DNA of 64,000 nucleotides, from NCBI GenBank assembly GCA_902523895.1, contig CABZAZ010000005.1, positions 28,605 to 92,604 of the forward strand, given 5' to 3'. Origin of the DNA: an uncultured Pelagibacteraceae bacterium. GTDB lineage: Bacteria > Pseudomonadota > Alphaproteobacteria > Pelagibacterales > Pelagibacteraceae. Below, piece after piece: positions 10,368 to 19,018 of this stretch (its first letter is position 1; the number at the start of each line of letters is the position of its first letter). The notes below the pieces were generated by a model, which searched no databases, was not told the origin of the DNA, and saw only the letters and a program-made list of their open reading frames with translations. Position numbers and translations under genes: made by a program.

Positions 10368-10445
10368 TATTTTTCTCCTTTTATAATTAAATTAGAATTT
10401 AAAACTATCCTTGGTTGAAGTTATCCACAAGCATACAAAATATAG

Positions 10446-10480
10446 TTTTGATGTTCACGTTTTGATTCACTTTTGATTCA
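10446..10480 (+). promoter_or_regulatory. Three TTTTGAT repeats upstream of umuD, candidate operator/promoter
   Basis: TTTTGAT occurs at 10446, 10460 and 10471, the last two extended to TTTTGATTCA. GTTC or GATTC cores start at 10453, 10464 and 10475, an exact 11-base period, the same period as the alphaproteobacterial LexA box GTTC-N7-GTTC. The last TTGATT (10473-10478) with TACAAC at 10496-10501 (17-base spacer) could be the umuD promoter, placing the repeats across its -35 element. Confidence 0.45.
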
Positions 10481-10521
10481 ATTACGGACTCAAAATACAA
10501 CCTCTTGCGTGCATTGTATAA

Positions 10522-10947
10522 ATGGGCTATAAATTAGAACAAAACAAGAACATGAAACTAACTATTCCCTATTATCTACATAAAGCTGGTGCTGGTTTCC
10601 CATCACCTGCCACTGATTATATCGAAGAAGATATTGATCTGAACATGCATTTAATCAAAAATGTTCCAGCTACTTTTATCATCAGAGTTCAGGGTAAATC
10701 CATGGTCGATGTTGGGATTAATGATGGAGACTTATTGGTTGTCGATAAAAGTTTAAAACCAAAAAATTTTTCAACAGTTATTGCAAATGTTCACGATGAA
10801 CTTGTAGTTAAAACTTTAGTTCAAGAAAGAGATAAAAAATTTCTATCGTCAGGCTCTAAAGATTTTTCTAATAGAATTTTAATTAACGAAGAAGAAGATG
10901 TTTTTATTTGGGGGGTTGTGACTTATGTCATCCATTCTACGTACTAA
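10522..10947 (+). CDS. umuD: DNA polymerase V accessory subunit UmuD (S24 self-cleaving peptidase)
   Basis: LexA-like serine peptidase that, after RecA-stimulated self-cleavage, joins UmuC to form the translesion polymerase. With this start the numbering matches E. coli UmuD: the cleavage bond is Ala24-Gly25 before FPSP, the nucleophile Ser60 sits in QGKSMVD, and Lys97 in ELVVKTL. There is no helix-turn-helix, which excludes LexA itself. The ATG at 10552 is an alternative start; neither has a good ribosome binding site. The 3' end overlaps umuC by 23 bases. The upstream gap carries 11-base-spaced repeats that may be its operator. Confidence 0.93.
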   Translation: MGYKLEQNKNMKLTIPYYLHKAGAGFPSPATDYIEEDIDLNMHLIKNVPATFIIRVQGKSMVDVGINDGDLLVVDKSLKPKNFSTVIANVHDELVVKTLVQERDKKFLSSGSKDFSNRILINEEEDVFIWGVVTYVIHSTY

Positions 10948-12205
10948 AAAAATAGGCCTAGTTGATTGTAATTCTTTCTATGTTTCATGTGAAAGATTAT
11001 TTAATCCAAAAATAAGAAAAAAACCTGTGGTTGTTTTATCCAATAATGATGGTTGTATCATTTCTAGATCTAATGAAGCAAAAGCATTGGGGATCAAGAT
11101 GGGTGAGCCTTACTTTAAAGCAAAAGATATTATTGTTAAAAATAAAGTCGAAGTTTTTTCATCAAATTATTCCTTATATGGAGATTTATCTAGAAGAGTA
11201 ATGAGAACTCTTAAAAGGTTTAATACTGAAATAGAAGTGTATTCAATTGATGAAGCATTTATAGATTTATCTAATTTTCCAGATTCTGAAGTTGAAAAAG
11301 TTGGAAGAGAAATTAGAGAGACAGTTTTACAATGGACAGGGATCCCAACTAGCATCGGTATCGCTAAAACTAAAACTTTAAGTAAAGTTGCAAATCATAT
11401 TGCAAAGAAAAAACAATCAGGAGTAACAAGCTTAATTGGAATAGAAAATTTAGATCCTATTTTAGAAAAAGTTGAAATTAACGATGTGTGGGGGGTTGGT
11501 AGACAGCTTACAAAATTTTATCAAAAGAATGGAATTTATAATGCAAAGCAACTGAAGAATAAATCTAATACGTGGATCAAAAAATGTTCCAATGTTTTAA
11601 GTTCGAGGACTGCAATGGAACTTAGAGGAGTACCATGTATTGGTTTAGAGACAACACAAACAAAAAGAAAGAGCTGTGTCGTTTCAAGATCATTTGGAAA
11701 AAGAATAGAAAAGTTTCAAGAATTAAAAGAAGCAGTTGCAAATTATTGTTTAAATGCATCTGAAAAAATTAGATCAGAGTCTTTAGTTGCAAAAGCAATT
11801 ACAGTTTTTGTCAGAACGAGTCCTTTTCAAAGAGACTATGGTTATTATTCAAATGCAAAGACAATTGATTTTCCAATTGCAACAAATAATAGTATTGAAA
11901 CTGTTAAAACTGCAGTTTCAATTTTAGAAAGTATTTTCAAAAATGGATATCGATATCAGAAAGCAGGTGTCATGCTTACAGGACTACGTAACGATGATGG
12001 CAGAAAAAATTTATTTTCATCAGAAAAAGATGAAAAGATAAAAAGTTTAATGCGATCAATTGATAATACTAATTACAGATATGGCAGATCCACGTTAAGT
12101 CTTGCAAGTGCTGGGGTTCATAAAAAATGGAATATGAGAAGACAATACTCTTCTAAAATAGATACAGCAGATTTTTATTGTCTCCCGACAATTAGAGCTA
12201 TTTAG
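10925..12205 (+). CDS. umuC: DNA polymerase V catalytic subunit UmuC
   Basis: Y-family DNA polymerase for error-prone bypass of lesions. The palm acidic residues are visible as GLVDCNSFYVSCE (D14) and YSIDEAFIDLS (D109-E110). SNNDGCIISRSNEAK, a UmuC hallmark, is at about 39-53. WGVGR and the C-terminal little-finger region are present, and the 426-residue length is normal. It is translated from the umuD message with overlapping frames. The 3' end overlaps the convergent lyase-like gene by 8 bases. In a streamlined genome a complete umuDC pair suggests that induced mutagenesis or damage tolerance is retained. Confidence 0.95.
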   Translation: MSSILRTKKIGLVDCNSFYVSCERLFNPKIRKKPVVVLSNNDGCIISRSNEAKALGIKMGEPYFKAKDIIVKNKVEVFSSNYSLYGDLSRRVMRTLKRFNTEIEVYSIDEAFIDLSNFPDSEVEKVGREIRETVLQWTGIPTSIGIAKTKTLSKVANHIAKKKQSGVTSLIGIENLDPILEKVEINDVWGVGRQLTKFYQKNGIYNAKQLKNKSNTWIKKCSNVLSSRTAMELRGVPCIGLETTQTKRKSCVVSRSFGKRIEKFQELKEAVANYCLNASEKIRSESLVAKAITVFVRTSPFQRDYGYYSNAKTIDFPIATNNSIETVKTAVSILESIFKNGYRYQKAGVMLTGLRNDDGRKNLFSSEKDEKIKSLMRSIDNTNYRYGRSTLSLASAGVHKKWNMRRQYSSKIDTADFYCLPTIRAI

Positions 12206-13397
12206 TAAAATGACAATTAGGTTCAACAACTGTCCAAGAAGCTGAACCAAAAGGTCTTTTTCCAATTTTTAAATAATGATGAACTATGTCCCACTGATAA
12301 CTATTAAGTTTACTTTTATCTTGAGACCATTCTTTTAATCTTTGTACATTTTCATGATCAGGAAATCTTGAAGCATAAGCATACAACCATCCCCAGTTGC
12401 TGCTCGACCTACTATTAAGATCTTGTCTCTTATAATTTTTAGCAGGTCCTGGATGCTTCATGCTTTTTGCATACTTGAAAACGATTTCATTATTTTCAGT
12501 AAAATCTATAAAAAATTTAACAATGTTATGATAATTTTTACCTTTATGCTCATAATTCCAAACATTGTAACCTTGATTTTCAGCTAATATTGCAATGACG
12601 GCCAAAGCATTCATGGCTCTTGCTTGATAAAACATTGCTCTTCCACCCCTTCTTGTTTCTATAGGCATGCTTCCATCTTTTCTTTGATATCTTATGGCTG
12701 CTTCAAAATTTTTAAATGCGGTTCTAAAAAACTTACTGTCGTTAAGCAAAATTCCTAATTGCATATGACTCACTGCAGATGATAGAGCATGATTATGGGC
12801 TCTTTTAGGAGTACCGTTTGCACCTGATCCAGTTTTATAATTAGAGTATTCGTACATTAAATGTTTATTTTTTCTAACAATCCTTTTAAACCAATCTTTG
12901 ATTATTTTGTCCTCAGCCTTTGAAATAACTATCACTTGTTTAGCAAACGAATAAGCTGCCATCATGGGTGAAGCTATATATAAATTTACGGTTAAAGTAT
13001 CATTCCAATGTCTTCCCTCTCCATCTGAGGGCCCAGTTCTTTTTGCAGCATTAGCTTTTGCCCATTCTAAAATTACTCTTTTAACATTTTGACATGCTTC
13101 GACATTTCCACTACCACAAGGAAAGCTAAAATCCTCAAATTTACTAAGGGCGTAATCAAATCTATTATCAAGTCCATATCCTGAGGGTGCTTCAACTTTC
13201 AATACTGGTAAAACATAGTTTTTATCTGGACTTACATATAAATCTTTTATGCATCCTTCTTTGTCTTTTTGAATTGGAAAAATAATTTCTGGCTTAGTGA
13301 TTATTGCTTTTTTTTTTATTTCTTTAAAATCACTCTTTGAGGTGTTTGTAATTATAAAAGATAATAAAATTAAAAAAGTAATTTTTTTAAGTATCAT
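12198..13397 (-). CDS. Secreted alginate-lyase-like (alpha/alpha-toroid) protein
   Basis: A 399-residue protein with a signal peptide (about 1-21). It resembles the alginate lyase domain of polysaccharide lyase family 5 and related families: RTGPSDGEGRHWNDTL near 120-135, Asn202-His203 in the first catalytic helix region, and ETRRGGRAMFYQ at 247-258, offering the Arg and Tyr expected of the active site. The substrate is not proven; it could act on an algal or self-made uronate polymer. It overlaps ppc by 4 bases and sits in the same transcription unit as two glycosyltransferases, so cell-surface polysaccharide turnover is also possible. Confidence 0.65.
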   Translation of the reverse strand: MILKKITFLILLSFIITNTSKSDFKEIKKKAIITKPEIIFPIQKDKEGCIKDLYVSPDKNYVLPVLKVEAPSGYGLDNRFDYALSKFEDFSFPCGSGNVEACQNVKRVILEWAKANAAKRTGPSDGEGRHWNDTLTVNLYIASPMMAAYSFAKQVIVISKAEDKIIKDWFKRIVRKNKHLMYEYSNYKTGSGANGTPKRAHNHALSSAVSHMQLGILLNDSKFFRTAFKNFEAAIRYQRKDGSMPIETRRGGRAMFYQARAMNALAVIAILAENQGYNVWNYEHKGKNYHNIVKFFIDFTENNEIVFKYAKSMKHPGPAKNYKRQDLNSRSSSNWGWLYAYASRFPDHENVQRLKEWSQDKSKLNSYQWDIVHHYLKIGKRPFGSASWTVVEPNCHFTK

Positions 13398-16081
13398 CCA
13401 GTATTTTTCATAGCTGCAGAAATACCCGCAATAGAGGTCAGCAAAGCATCCTCTAAATATTTTTTATTTTTTTTATCTTTATTCTTTTTTAATTTGTAAA
13501 TAACTATTGGCTGAATAATATTTAAAACCTCAGAATAAATATTTCTTGCTAATACCTTAGATCTAAATTCCTTTCTTATCTTCAAAATTTCCTTAGGAGT
13601 AATTTTTTTATTTAATTCCTTAATTGTATCAAATTGAAATCTTAGTTTCTGTCCAACTCTTTGAAGTTTTTTGTCAGCGAGAAACTCCTCATATATTTTT
13701 GAAATTTCTGGATCAGCCTTAGAAATTACCATATCAAGCATATCAAGCATTGAATTAAAAAAAGGCCAATTTTTTTCCATATCATATAAAGTTTTTCTAA
13801 ACTGTTTAATATAAGAGTATCTTAATGCTTCTGCACTTCCTAACCAAGCTGGAAGCATTAATCTGATCTGTGTCCATGCAAAAACCCAAGGTATTGCCCT
13901 TAAACTTTTTATATTATCAACATTTTTTCTTTTTGATGGTCTTGAACCAATAGATAATTTGCCAAGTGCTTTGTGAGGAGTGACAGTCCTGAAATACTCA
14001 ATAAAATCCGAACTTTGATTTATATTTTTTCTGTATGAGTTTTTAGAAATATCAGACATTTTTTCAATTAGATCTCTCCAATTTTTTTTAGGAATTGGTG
14101 GGGGATTTAATGTAGCCTCTGTAACAGCACCAATGTAACTACATAAATTATAATTAGCTAAAGGCTCATAACCATACTTTTGTTGAATAACTTCACCTTG
14201 ATCAGTAATTCTTATATTACCATTAACTGAATTAGGAGGTTGTGATCTTAAAGTAGCCTGTATTGGGCCTCCTCCTCTACCAGCTGATCCACCTCTGCCG
14301 TGGAAAAAAGTTACTTTGATCTTAAATTTTTTTGCTAATTTAATTATTTCTTCTTGTGCTTTATATTGATGCCAACTAGCACATATTTTTCCAGCGTCCT
14401 TACTTGAGTCTGAATATCCAATCATAACCTCCTGGTCATGATTAATCAGTTTTCTATACCATTTTTGTGAGAACAAGGTTTCCATTATGGATCTTGCATT
14501 AACAAGATCATCTAAAGTCTCAAATAAAGGAACTACTCTTAATTTGCTTTTAATATTTGCTTCTTTTTGTAAAAAAGAAACTGATAAAATGTCTGAAGCA
14601 GAGGTAGTCATTGATATTACATATGCACCTAAACACTCTGGTGGCTCTTTAGATAAAGTATTAAAAGTTGCCCAAACTTCCTTATTTTCTTTATTCTTGA
14701 ATTTAAAATTTCTAATTTTTTTAGATTTAGAAGTTATAGATTTCTTTAAAAATATTATTTTTTCTTTCTCCGTAAAATTTAAATAATCTTTTCTATACTT
14801 TGACTTTATAAACTCAGATATCAGTTGTTTGTGTCTTGCAGACTCTTGTCTAATATCTAATCTTGCTAAATTAATCCCAAAACATTTTGCTCGCCTCATT
14901 AAATCTAGTAATTCACCACTAGCAATATTCTCATTTTGATTTTGCTCTAAAGACTCTCTTACAACTCTTAAAGGTTTAAGAATTTCCTCTCGAGAACTTA
15001 ATAATTTTTTTTGATCTAATGGCTTATTATGCACCAGATGTTGTTCAATAGATCTATGGGTAATTCTCATTTTATCTCTCAAAGGTCTTAAAAAAACTCT
15101 ATAAGGCTCGAATGATTGACCAACTTTACTTAAGATTTTTTTTGAAGCCTTTTCCATCGAATAGGATCTTATTATTTTAGTGAGAGCTTTTTCATATAAT
15201 TTAGCTGCCTCCCATCTAGAAAGTAAAATTACTTTTCTTGTGACTTCAGAGGTAACATTAGGATTACCATCTCGATCACCACCCATCCATGAGCCAAATA
15301 CAATAGGATTAAAATTTTTTGGTAAATTTTTACCCATGTTTTTTACAAATATAGAATTCAATTTTCTGTAAACTTTTGGAACAGTATCCCACAGACTATC
15401 TTCGATAATGGCCAATCCCCATCTAGCCTCATCAAATGGTGATGGTTTAAATCTTTTAAGATCATCCGTATTCCAAATAATCGTTAACTCATCGTAAAGA
15501 TTTTTATCAAGAACTTGTAATTTTGAAGGAGAATTTTTAAACAATTCTCGCTCCTCAAGTATCTCTATAATCTTGTGATATTTTTGAATTAAAGTTCTTC
15601 TTTTTACCTCTGTCGGATGAGCTGTTAAAACAATACCTATATTAAGATTTTTTGCTAAATCATAAATCTTATTGTCTGAAATATTTTTTTTTCTAAACAA
15701 GTCCCCAAAAATTTCCTCAATAAATAAATTTTTTTTATTTAATTTTTTCTTACTATTTTCATTTTCATTTATACTTCTAGAAGCATCAACTAGCTCAGCT
15801 AAATTCATAAAATTCATAAAATGTGAAAATGCTCGAGTTAACTTAAAAGTATTTTTAGGATCAAGTTTTTTGATTGCGTTAATTACATCACTATTTAGTT
15901 TTTTTGAATTAGGATTGGCTTTATTAGCTTTTGATAATTTTCTTACTTTTTCAACTAAATTAAAAAACTTTTGTCCCTCTTGTGCCCTTATTACATACCC
16001 TAATATGTTTCCTAAATACCTGACATCCTCTCTTAAAAGTTTTGTAGGAATTCTTTCATAGTAAAGATCTTTTTTTTTCAT
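13394..16081 (-). CDS. ppc: Phosphoenolpyruvate carboxylase
   Basis: Anaplerotic enzyme adding bicarbonate to PEP to give oxaloacetate. It has 895 residues, as usual for the bacterial-type enzyme. The catalytic His is H155 in VLTAHPTE. The GSWMGGDRDGNP, MIGYSDSSKDAG and FHGRGGSAGRGGGP signatures are all present, as is the conserved AAMKNTG C-terminus. It overlaps the lyase-like gene downstream (ATGA) and the GT2 gene upstream. With ppdK at 28.6-31.3 kb, it places two PEP-node enzymes in one region. Confidence 0.97.
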   Translation of the reverse strand: MKKKDLYYERIPTKLLREDVRYLGNILGYVIRAQEGQKFFNLVEKVRKLSKANKANPNSKKLNSDVINAIKKLDPKNTFKLTRAFSHFMNFMNLAELVDASRSINENENSKKKLNKKNLFIEEIFGDLFRKKNISDNKIYDLAKNLNIGIVLTAHPTEVKRRTLIQKYHKIIEILEERELFKNSPSKLQVLDKNLYDELTIIWNTDDLKRFKPSPFDEARWGLAIIEDSLWDTVPKVYRKLNSIFVKNMGKNLPKNFNPIVFGSWMGGDRDGNPNVTSEVTRKVILLSRWEAAKLYEKALTKIIRSYSMEKASKKILSKVGQSFEPYRVFLRPLRDKMRITHRSIEQHLVHNKPLDQKKLLSSREEILKPLRVVRESLEQNQNENIASGELLDLMRRAKCFGINLARLDIRQESARHKQLISEFIKSKYRKDYLNFTEKEKIIFLKKSITSKSKKIRNFKFKNKENKEVWATFNTLSKEPPECLGAYVISMTTSASDILSVSFLQKEANIKSKLRVVPLFETLDDLVNARSIMETLFSQKWYRKLINHDQEVMIGYSDSSKDAGKICASWHQYKAQEEIIKLAKKFKIKVTFFHGRGGSAGRGGGPIQATLRSQPPNSVNGNIRITDQGEVIQQKYGYEPLANYNLCSYIGAVTEATLNPPPIPKKNWRDLIEKMSDISKNSYRKNINQSSDFIEYFRTVTPHKALGKLSIGSRPSKRKNVDNIKSLRAIPWVFAWTQIRLMLPAWLGSAEALRYSYIKQFRKTLYDMEKNWPFFNSMLDMLDMVISKADPEISKIYEEFLADKKLQRVGQKLRFQFDTIKELNKKITPKEILKIRKEFRSKVLARNIYSEVLNIIQPIVIYKLKKNKDKKNKKYLEDALLTSIAGISAAMKNTG

Positions 16082-16947
16082 TTAATATTCTCAATATCAT
16101 TTATTTGGCTTAGACAATTTTTAAATTCTTCCATATTTTCTCTTAATGCTAAATTCGAGATTGAATAAACAGCTACTAATAAAAAAATGAGAGGTATTGC
16201 AGTGATTATTGATGCATTACTTTTAATCATTAAAATATAAATTATTATAAATAATGCAGATCGAATTAAAAAAGTTTTTCTAAACACGCTAATAATTGAA
16301 AGTGAGTGTTTAATTAAATTTAAAAAACTCATTTTTGATGGTCCAAAATATCTATTACCTCTAATAGAAGGAATAGAAATTAAATTTTTTTCAATCTTTT
16401 TTAATGAACCCGAGAAACTATTCCACGTCGCTTTTTCATTAATCATTTTCTCAACAATTGATCTTGGCAAACAAGTATAATTTCCAAACTTAATTGACTT
16501 ACTTGTAAATACTAATGTGATAAATTTGTGTAGTTGGTAACAAATCTTAAATATCATCTTTTCAGATCTTTTAATTCTTTCTCCTACAATGGGTCGATTT
16601 TGTGTTTTTTTTATTTGATCTAAAAAAAATACAATTTCCTCAGGTCTATCTTCGCCATCTCCATCCATAGGGATAACATAATCAAAATTATCTTTTTCAA
16701 AAATATATCTTAAACCAGTGGCAATACATCTTGCATGTCCTTGATTTTTTTTCATATTAAATATCTTTATGGAATTTATATTTTCTAGATTTTTTTCAAA
16801 ATCAGGACGATCATGACTTGAATAATCATTAAATATATAAACTGAAATTTCAAATTCTTGATTAAACGATAGTTTATTTATTTTATCGATTAGCTTGTAT
16901 ACCGATTGCCAGTCATTATATACCGGGGTCAAAATTATTATTTTCAT
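16078..16947 (-). CDS. Glycosyltransferase family 2 (membrane-associated)
   Basis: Inverting GT-A glycosyltransferase of the dolichol-phosphate-mannose-synthase-like group. It begins MKIIILTPVYNDW, has IFNDYSSHD at about 38-46 and a DxD site, D95-G-D97, in PMDGDGED. The C-terminal 80 residues contain two hydrophobic segments. I use the ATG at 16947; an in-frame ATG 11 codons upstream would overlap the preceding gene and adds non-family residues. It is probably translated together with the GT83-like gene upstream. A common role is to make the polyprenyl-phosphate sugar that such integral-membrane transferases use. This is inferred from context. Confidence 0.8.
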   Translation of the reverse strand: MKIIILTPVYNDWQSVYKLIDKINKLSFNQEFEISVYIFNDYSSHDRPDFEKNLENINSIKIFNMKKNQGHARCIATGLRYIFEKDNFDYVIPMDGDGEDRPEEIVFFLDQIKKTQNRPIVGERIKRSEKMIFKICYQLHKFITLVFTSKSIKFGNYTCLPRSIVEKMINEKATWNSFSGSLKKIEKNLISIPSIRGNRYFGPSKMSFLNLIKHSLSIISVFRKTFLIRSALFIIIYILMIKSNASIITAIPLIFLLVAVYSISNLALRENMEEFKNCLSQINDIENIK

Positions 16948-16961
16948 AATATAATCTAATT

Positions 16962-18281
16962 TTAGTATCTTCCTAAACAAACATCTTCAACACAAATAAA
17001 TTGTGATGCATTTTTCAATATCTCACTATTGGTAGACCCTTCCCAAACAGGTCGTGATTTTAAGTGATACGATAAATTTCCAGCTTTCCATTCGTCTCCA
17101 GTGACAAATTGAATTTCTCCTTTAAAATCTTTACTCCAAATTAATTGCACTTTAGATGCAATCTCTTTTCCAGGATAGTCAGTTCTTTTGTCTGTTTGAG
17201 AAATTGAAACGTAAGAATAAATAATTGGTGACAACAAAAATAGAAACAAAAATCCATACAAAAAAGAATTTGTTCTTTTAATATTTATTTGTGATTTCAA
17301 AATATAAATAAATAGAACCCCAAAATATAAATAAAAGGGTGTCATCCACATTGTTCTAATTTTTGAACCCATTATCGCTGAAGTAGTAAAAATTAAGAAA
17401 ATTGGTAATAGGTTAATGACTAATAAAAAAAGTAACTTTTTATCTTTAATATTAACTTTAAATTTGATTTTTTTTACTAATAACCAAATCAAAAAGAAAA
17501 ATGGGAGAAGTGTTCCTAATTGTTTAAGTAAAAACAATATTGGCTGCTCAAAATGATTTATTAAACTTGGTTCTAAGCCAGTTCTTTTTAAGCCATAAAG
17601 AATTGTGATAAAATCATTACCATATAACCATATGAGATGAGGAATTAATAAAATTACAAAAACTTCTAAAGTAATAAAATATTTAAAATCAAATTTTCTA
17701 TCTTTTTTAATTAAGATTAAATACATAAAAAGTAAAAAGATTGATAATAATAAATATACAAATAAGTACTTTGACAAAAATCCCATAGCACTAAATAAAC
17801 CAATTAAAAAACAATCTGATAATTTTATCTCTTTTGAAGCGTAAATTTTCCATGAAAAATAAACAACTAAAGACCAAAATGGAAGTTGACATACATTTAC
17901 ATTAAACTCAGGTGTCGTAAAATTATAAAAATATATAGCTTCTAAAATTAAAACAGAAAAAAGACTCAATAATTTGCTTGATAAAATCTCATCAGCGACT
18001 TTAAAAACAAAATAGAAAGAAATCACTACAAATAATGAACTTAAAAAATAATATGCCCAATCCTGTGCACCAAAAATTTGAAAAAAAATTTCTGAAAAAA
18101 ATGCACTAACAGGTGGATGTTTATTGAAACCCCAGTCTAAATTGCTGCCCCATGCTAATGCTTCGATGACATCTAGGGGTAAATTTTTATTAGTTATTGT
18201 AGGAACAACCGTCCAAAGTAATAGATGTGATAAAATAAAAATAAAAAATATATTATTTATATTTCTATTTAAACTGATCAT
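16962..18281 (-). CDS. ArnT/PMT-like integral-membrane glycosyltransferase
   Basis: A 439-residue polytopic membrane protein with roughly ten hydrophobic segments. The first periplasmic loop has DVIEALAWG followed by GFNKHPPVSAF, where the acidic residue and HPP resemble the donor-binding loop of the GT83 (ArnT) and PMT_2 families, which use polyprenyl-phosphate-linked sugars. The C-terminal part is a smaller soluble domain. It sits directly upstream of a GT2 that could supply the lipid-linked donor. The acceptor (lipid A, protein or other glycan) cannot be determined. Confidence 0.78.
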   Translation of the reverse strand: MISLNRNINNIFFIFILSHLLLWTVVPTITNKNLPLDVIEALAWGSNLDWGFNKHPPVSAFFSEIFFQIFGAQDWAYYFLSSLFVVISFYFVFKVADEILSSKLLSLFSVLILEAIYFYNFTTPEFNVNVCQLPFWSLVVYFSWKIYASKEIKLSDCFLIGLFSAMGFLSKYLFVYLLLSIFLLFMYLILIKKDRKFDFKYFITLEVFVILLIPHLIWLYGNDFITILYGLKRTGLEPSLINHFEQPILFLLKQLGTLLPFFFLIWLLVKKIKFKVNIKDKKLLFLLVINLLPIFLIFTTSAIMGSKIRTMWMTPFYLYFGVLFIYILKSQINIKRTNSFLYGFLFLFLLSPIIYSYVSISQTDKRTDYPGKEIASKVQLIWSKDFKGEIQFVTGDEWKAGNLSYHLKSRPVWEGSTNSEILKNASQFICVEDVCLGRY

Positions 18282-18310
18282 TGCTTAATAATTACAATAA
18301 TTAACGTTGC

Positions 18311-18338
18311 TTGACACCCATATTTTGCTGAATATACT
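18311..18338 (+). promoter_or_regulatory. Sigma-70 promoter of dksA
   Basis: TTGACA (18311-18316) and TATACT (18333-18338) are 16 bases apart. The -35 is a perfect consensus match and the -10 differs by one base, making this the best promoter in the window. Transcription would start near 18345, which rules out upstream TTG starts and sets the dksA start at the ATG at 18361. Confidence 0.75.
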
Positions 18339-18360
18339 CCCTCGAACTCAATTAGAAAAT

Positions 18361-18900
18361 ATGGCTAAAACCAACAAAGTTAAAAAAAAAGTTACAAAAG
18401 CAAAGAATAAAACTGCCAGTAAAACCAAAGTTAAGACACCAGCTAAAATAACAGCAGTTAAAACTAAAGGTATAATTAAAGGACCAATTAAAATTTCTAA
18501 AACTTATATTCCAAAAGATACTGAAAAATATATGTGTGAAAAACACAAAGTATTTTTTAGAATGAGGCTTCAAGAGTGGAGAAAAGACTTAGTTAAAGCA
18601 AATAATGAAGCTCTTTATAATGGAAGTTTAGATGATAATAGTATTTCAGCAGATATTGTAGATCAGGCGAGCTCCTACACTGATAAAAATGTTGAGATGA
18701 AAGCTATTAATAGGCAAATTAAACTCATTTCAGAAATAGATAAAGCGCTAGCAAGAATTAGAGAAGATACTTATGGATACTGCCTTGATACAGCAGAACC
18801 AATAGGGCTAAAAAGACTCATGGCGAGACCTGTCGCTAAGTATACTATTGCTGCTCAAGAGAAACATGAAAAGGATGAAAAGGTTCACGCTGATGACTAA
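18361..18900 (+). CDS. dksA: RNA polymerase-binding transcription factor DksA (TraR/DksA family)
   Basis: Works with ppGpp in the RNA polymerase secondary channel to control rRNA and amino-acid promoters. It has 179 residues. A Lys/Thr-rich extension of about 45 residues, absent from E. coli DksA, comes first. The coiled coil follows, with tip motif D98-x-x-D101-x-A103, and then the globular region YGYCLDTAEPIGLKRL. Only one (C141) of the four zinc-finger cysteines remains, as in other alphaproteobacterial DksA proteins. The start follows a strong promoter. The stop overlaps a 41-codon ORF by 8 bases. Confidence 0.93.
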   Translation: MAKTNKVKKKVTKAKNKTASKTKVKTPAKITAVKTKGIIKGPIKISKTYIPKDTEKYMCEKHKVFFRMRLQEWRKDLVKANNEALYNGSLDDNSISADIVDQASSYTDKNVEMKAINRQIKLISEIDKALARIREDTYGYCLDTAEPIGLKRLMARPVAKYTIAAQEKHEKDEKVHADD

Positions 18901-19018
18901 AAAAAAGAAAAAAACTAAAAAAGTTCATAATCCCGTAACTTATTATTTTACTAAAAAGTATATATATTATTATTATGGTTTATTTTGGATAATTTTGTTA
19001 TTTATTGTATTTAGTTAA
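18893..19018 (+). CDS. Small hypothetical membrane protein, 41 residues, coupled to dksA
   Basis: A short ORF whose ATG lies inside the end of dksA (8-base overlap). It encodes a very basic N-terminus (MTKKKKKTKK), then HNPVTYYFTKKYIYYYYG and one hydrophobic segment (LFWIILLFIVF) at the C-terminus. The pattern is a single-pass membrane microprotein with a cytoplasmic basic head. The overlap with dksA and with the next ORF suggests translational coupling. No family is recognised. The lysine run could be chance in an AT-rich genome, but the hydrophobic tail and the tight packing favour a real gene. Confidence 0.5.
   Translation: MTKKKKKTKKVHNPVTYYFTKKYIYYYYGLFWIILLFIVFS

Noticed and set aside
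10522..10947. LexA repressor
   Set aside because: The S24 peptidase domain is present but there is no N-terminal DNA-binding domain, and it is followed by umuC, so it is UmuD.
14487..16061. Long open frames on the plus strand opposite ppc
   Set aside because: They mirror the ppc coding frame, are rich in Phe, Leu and Ser, match no family and lack ribosome binding sites. The same applies to antisense frames over pssA, glmM, dxs, ppdK and ftsH.
18307..18360. Longer DksA starting at a TTG
   Set aside because: The TTG lies upstream of and across the TTGACA/TATACT promoter, so it would not be in the mRNA.
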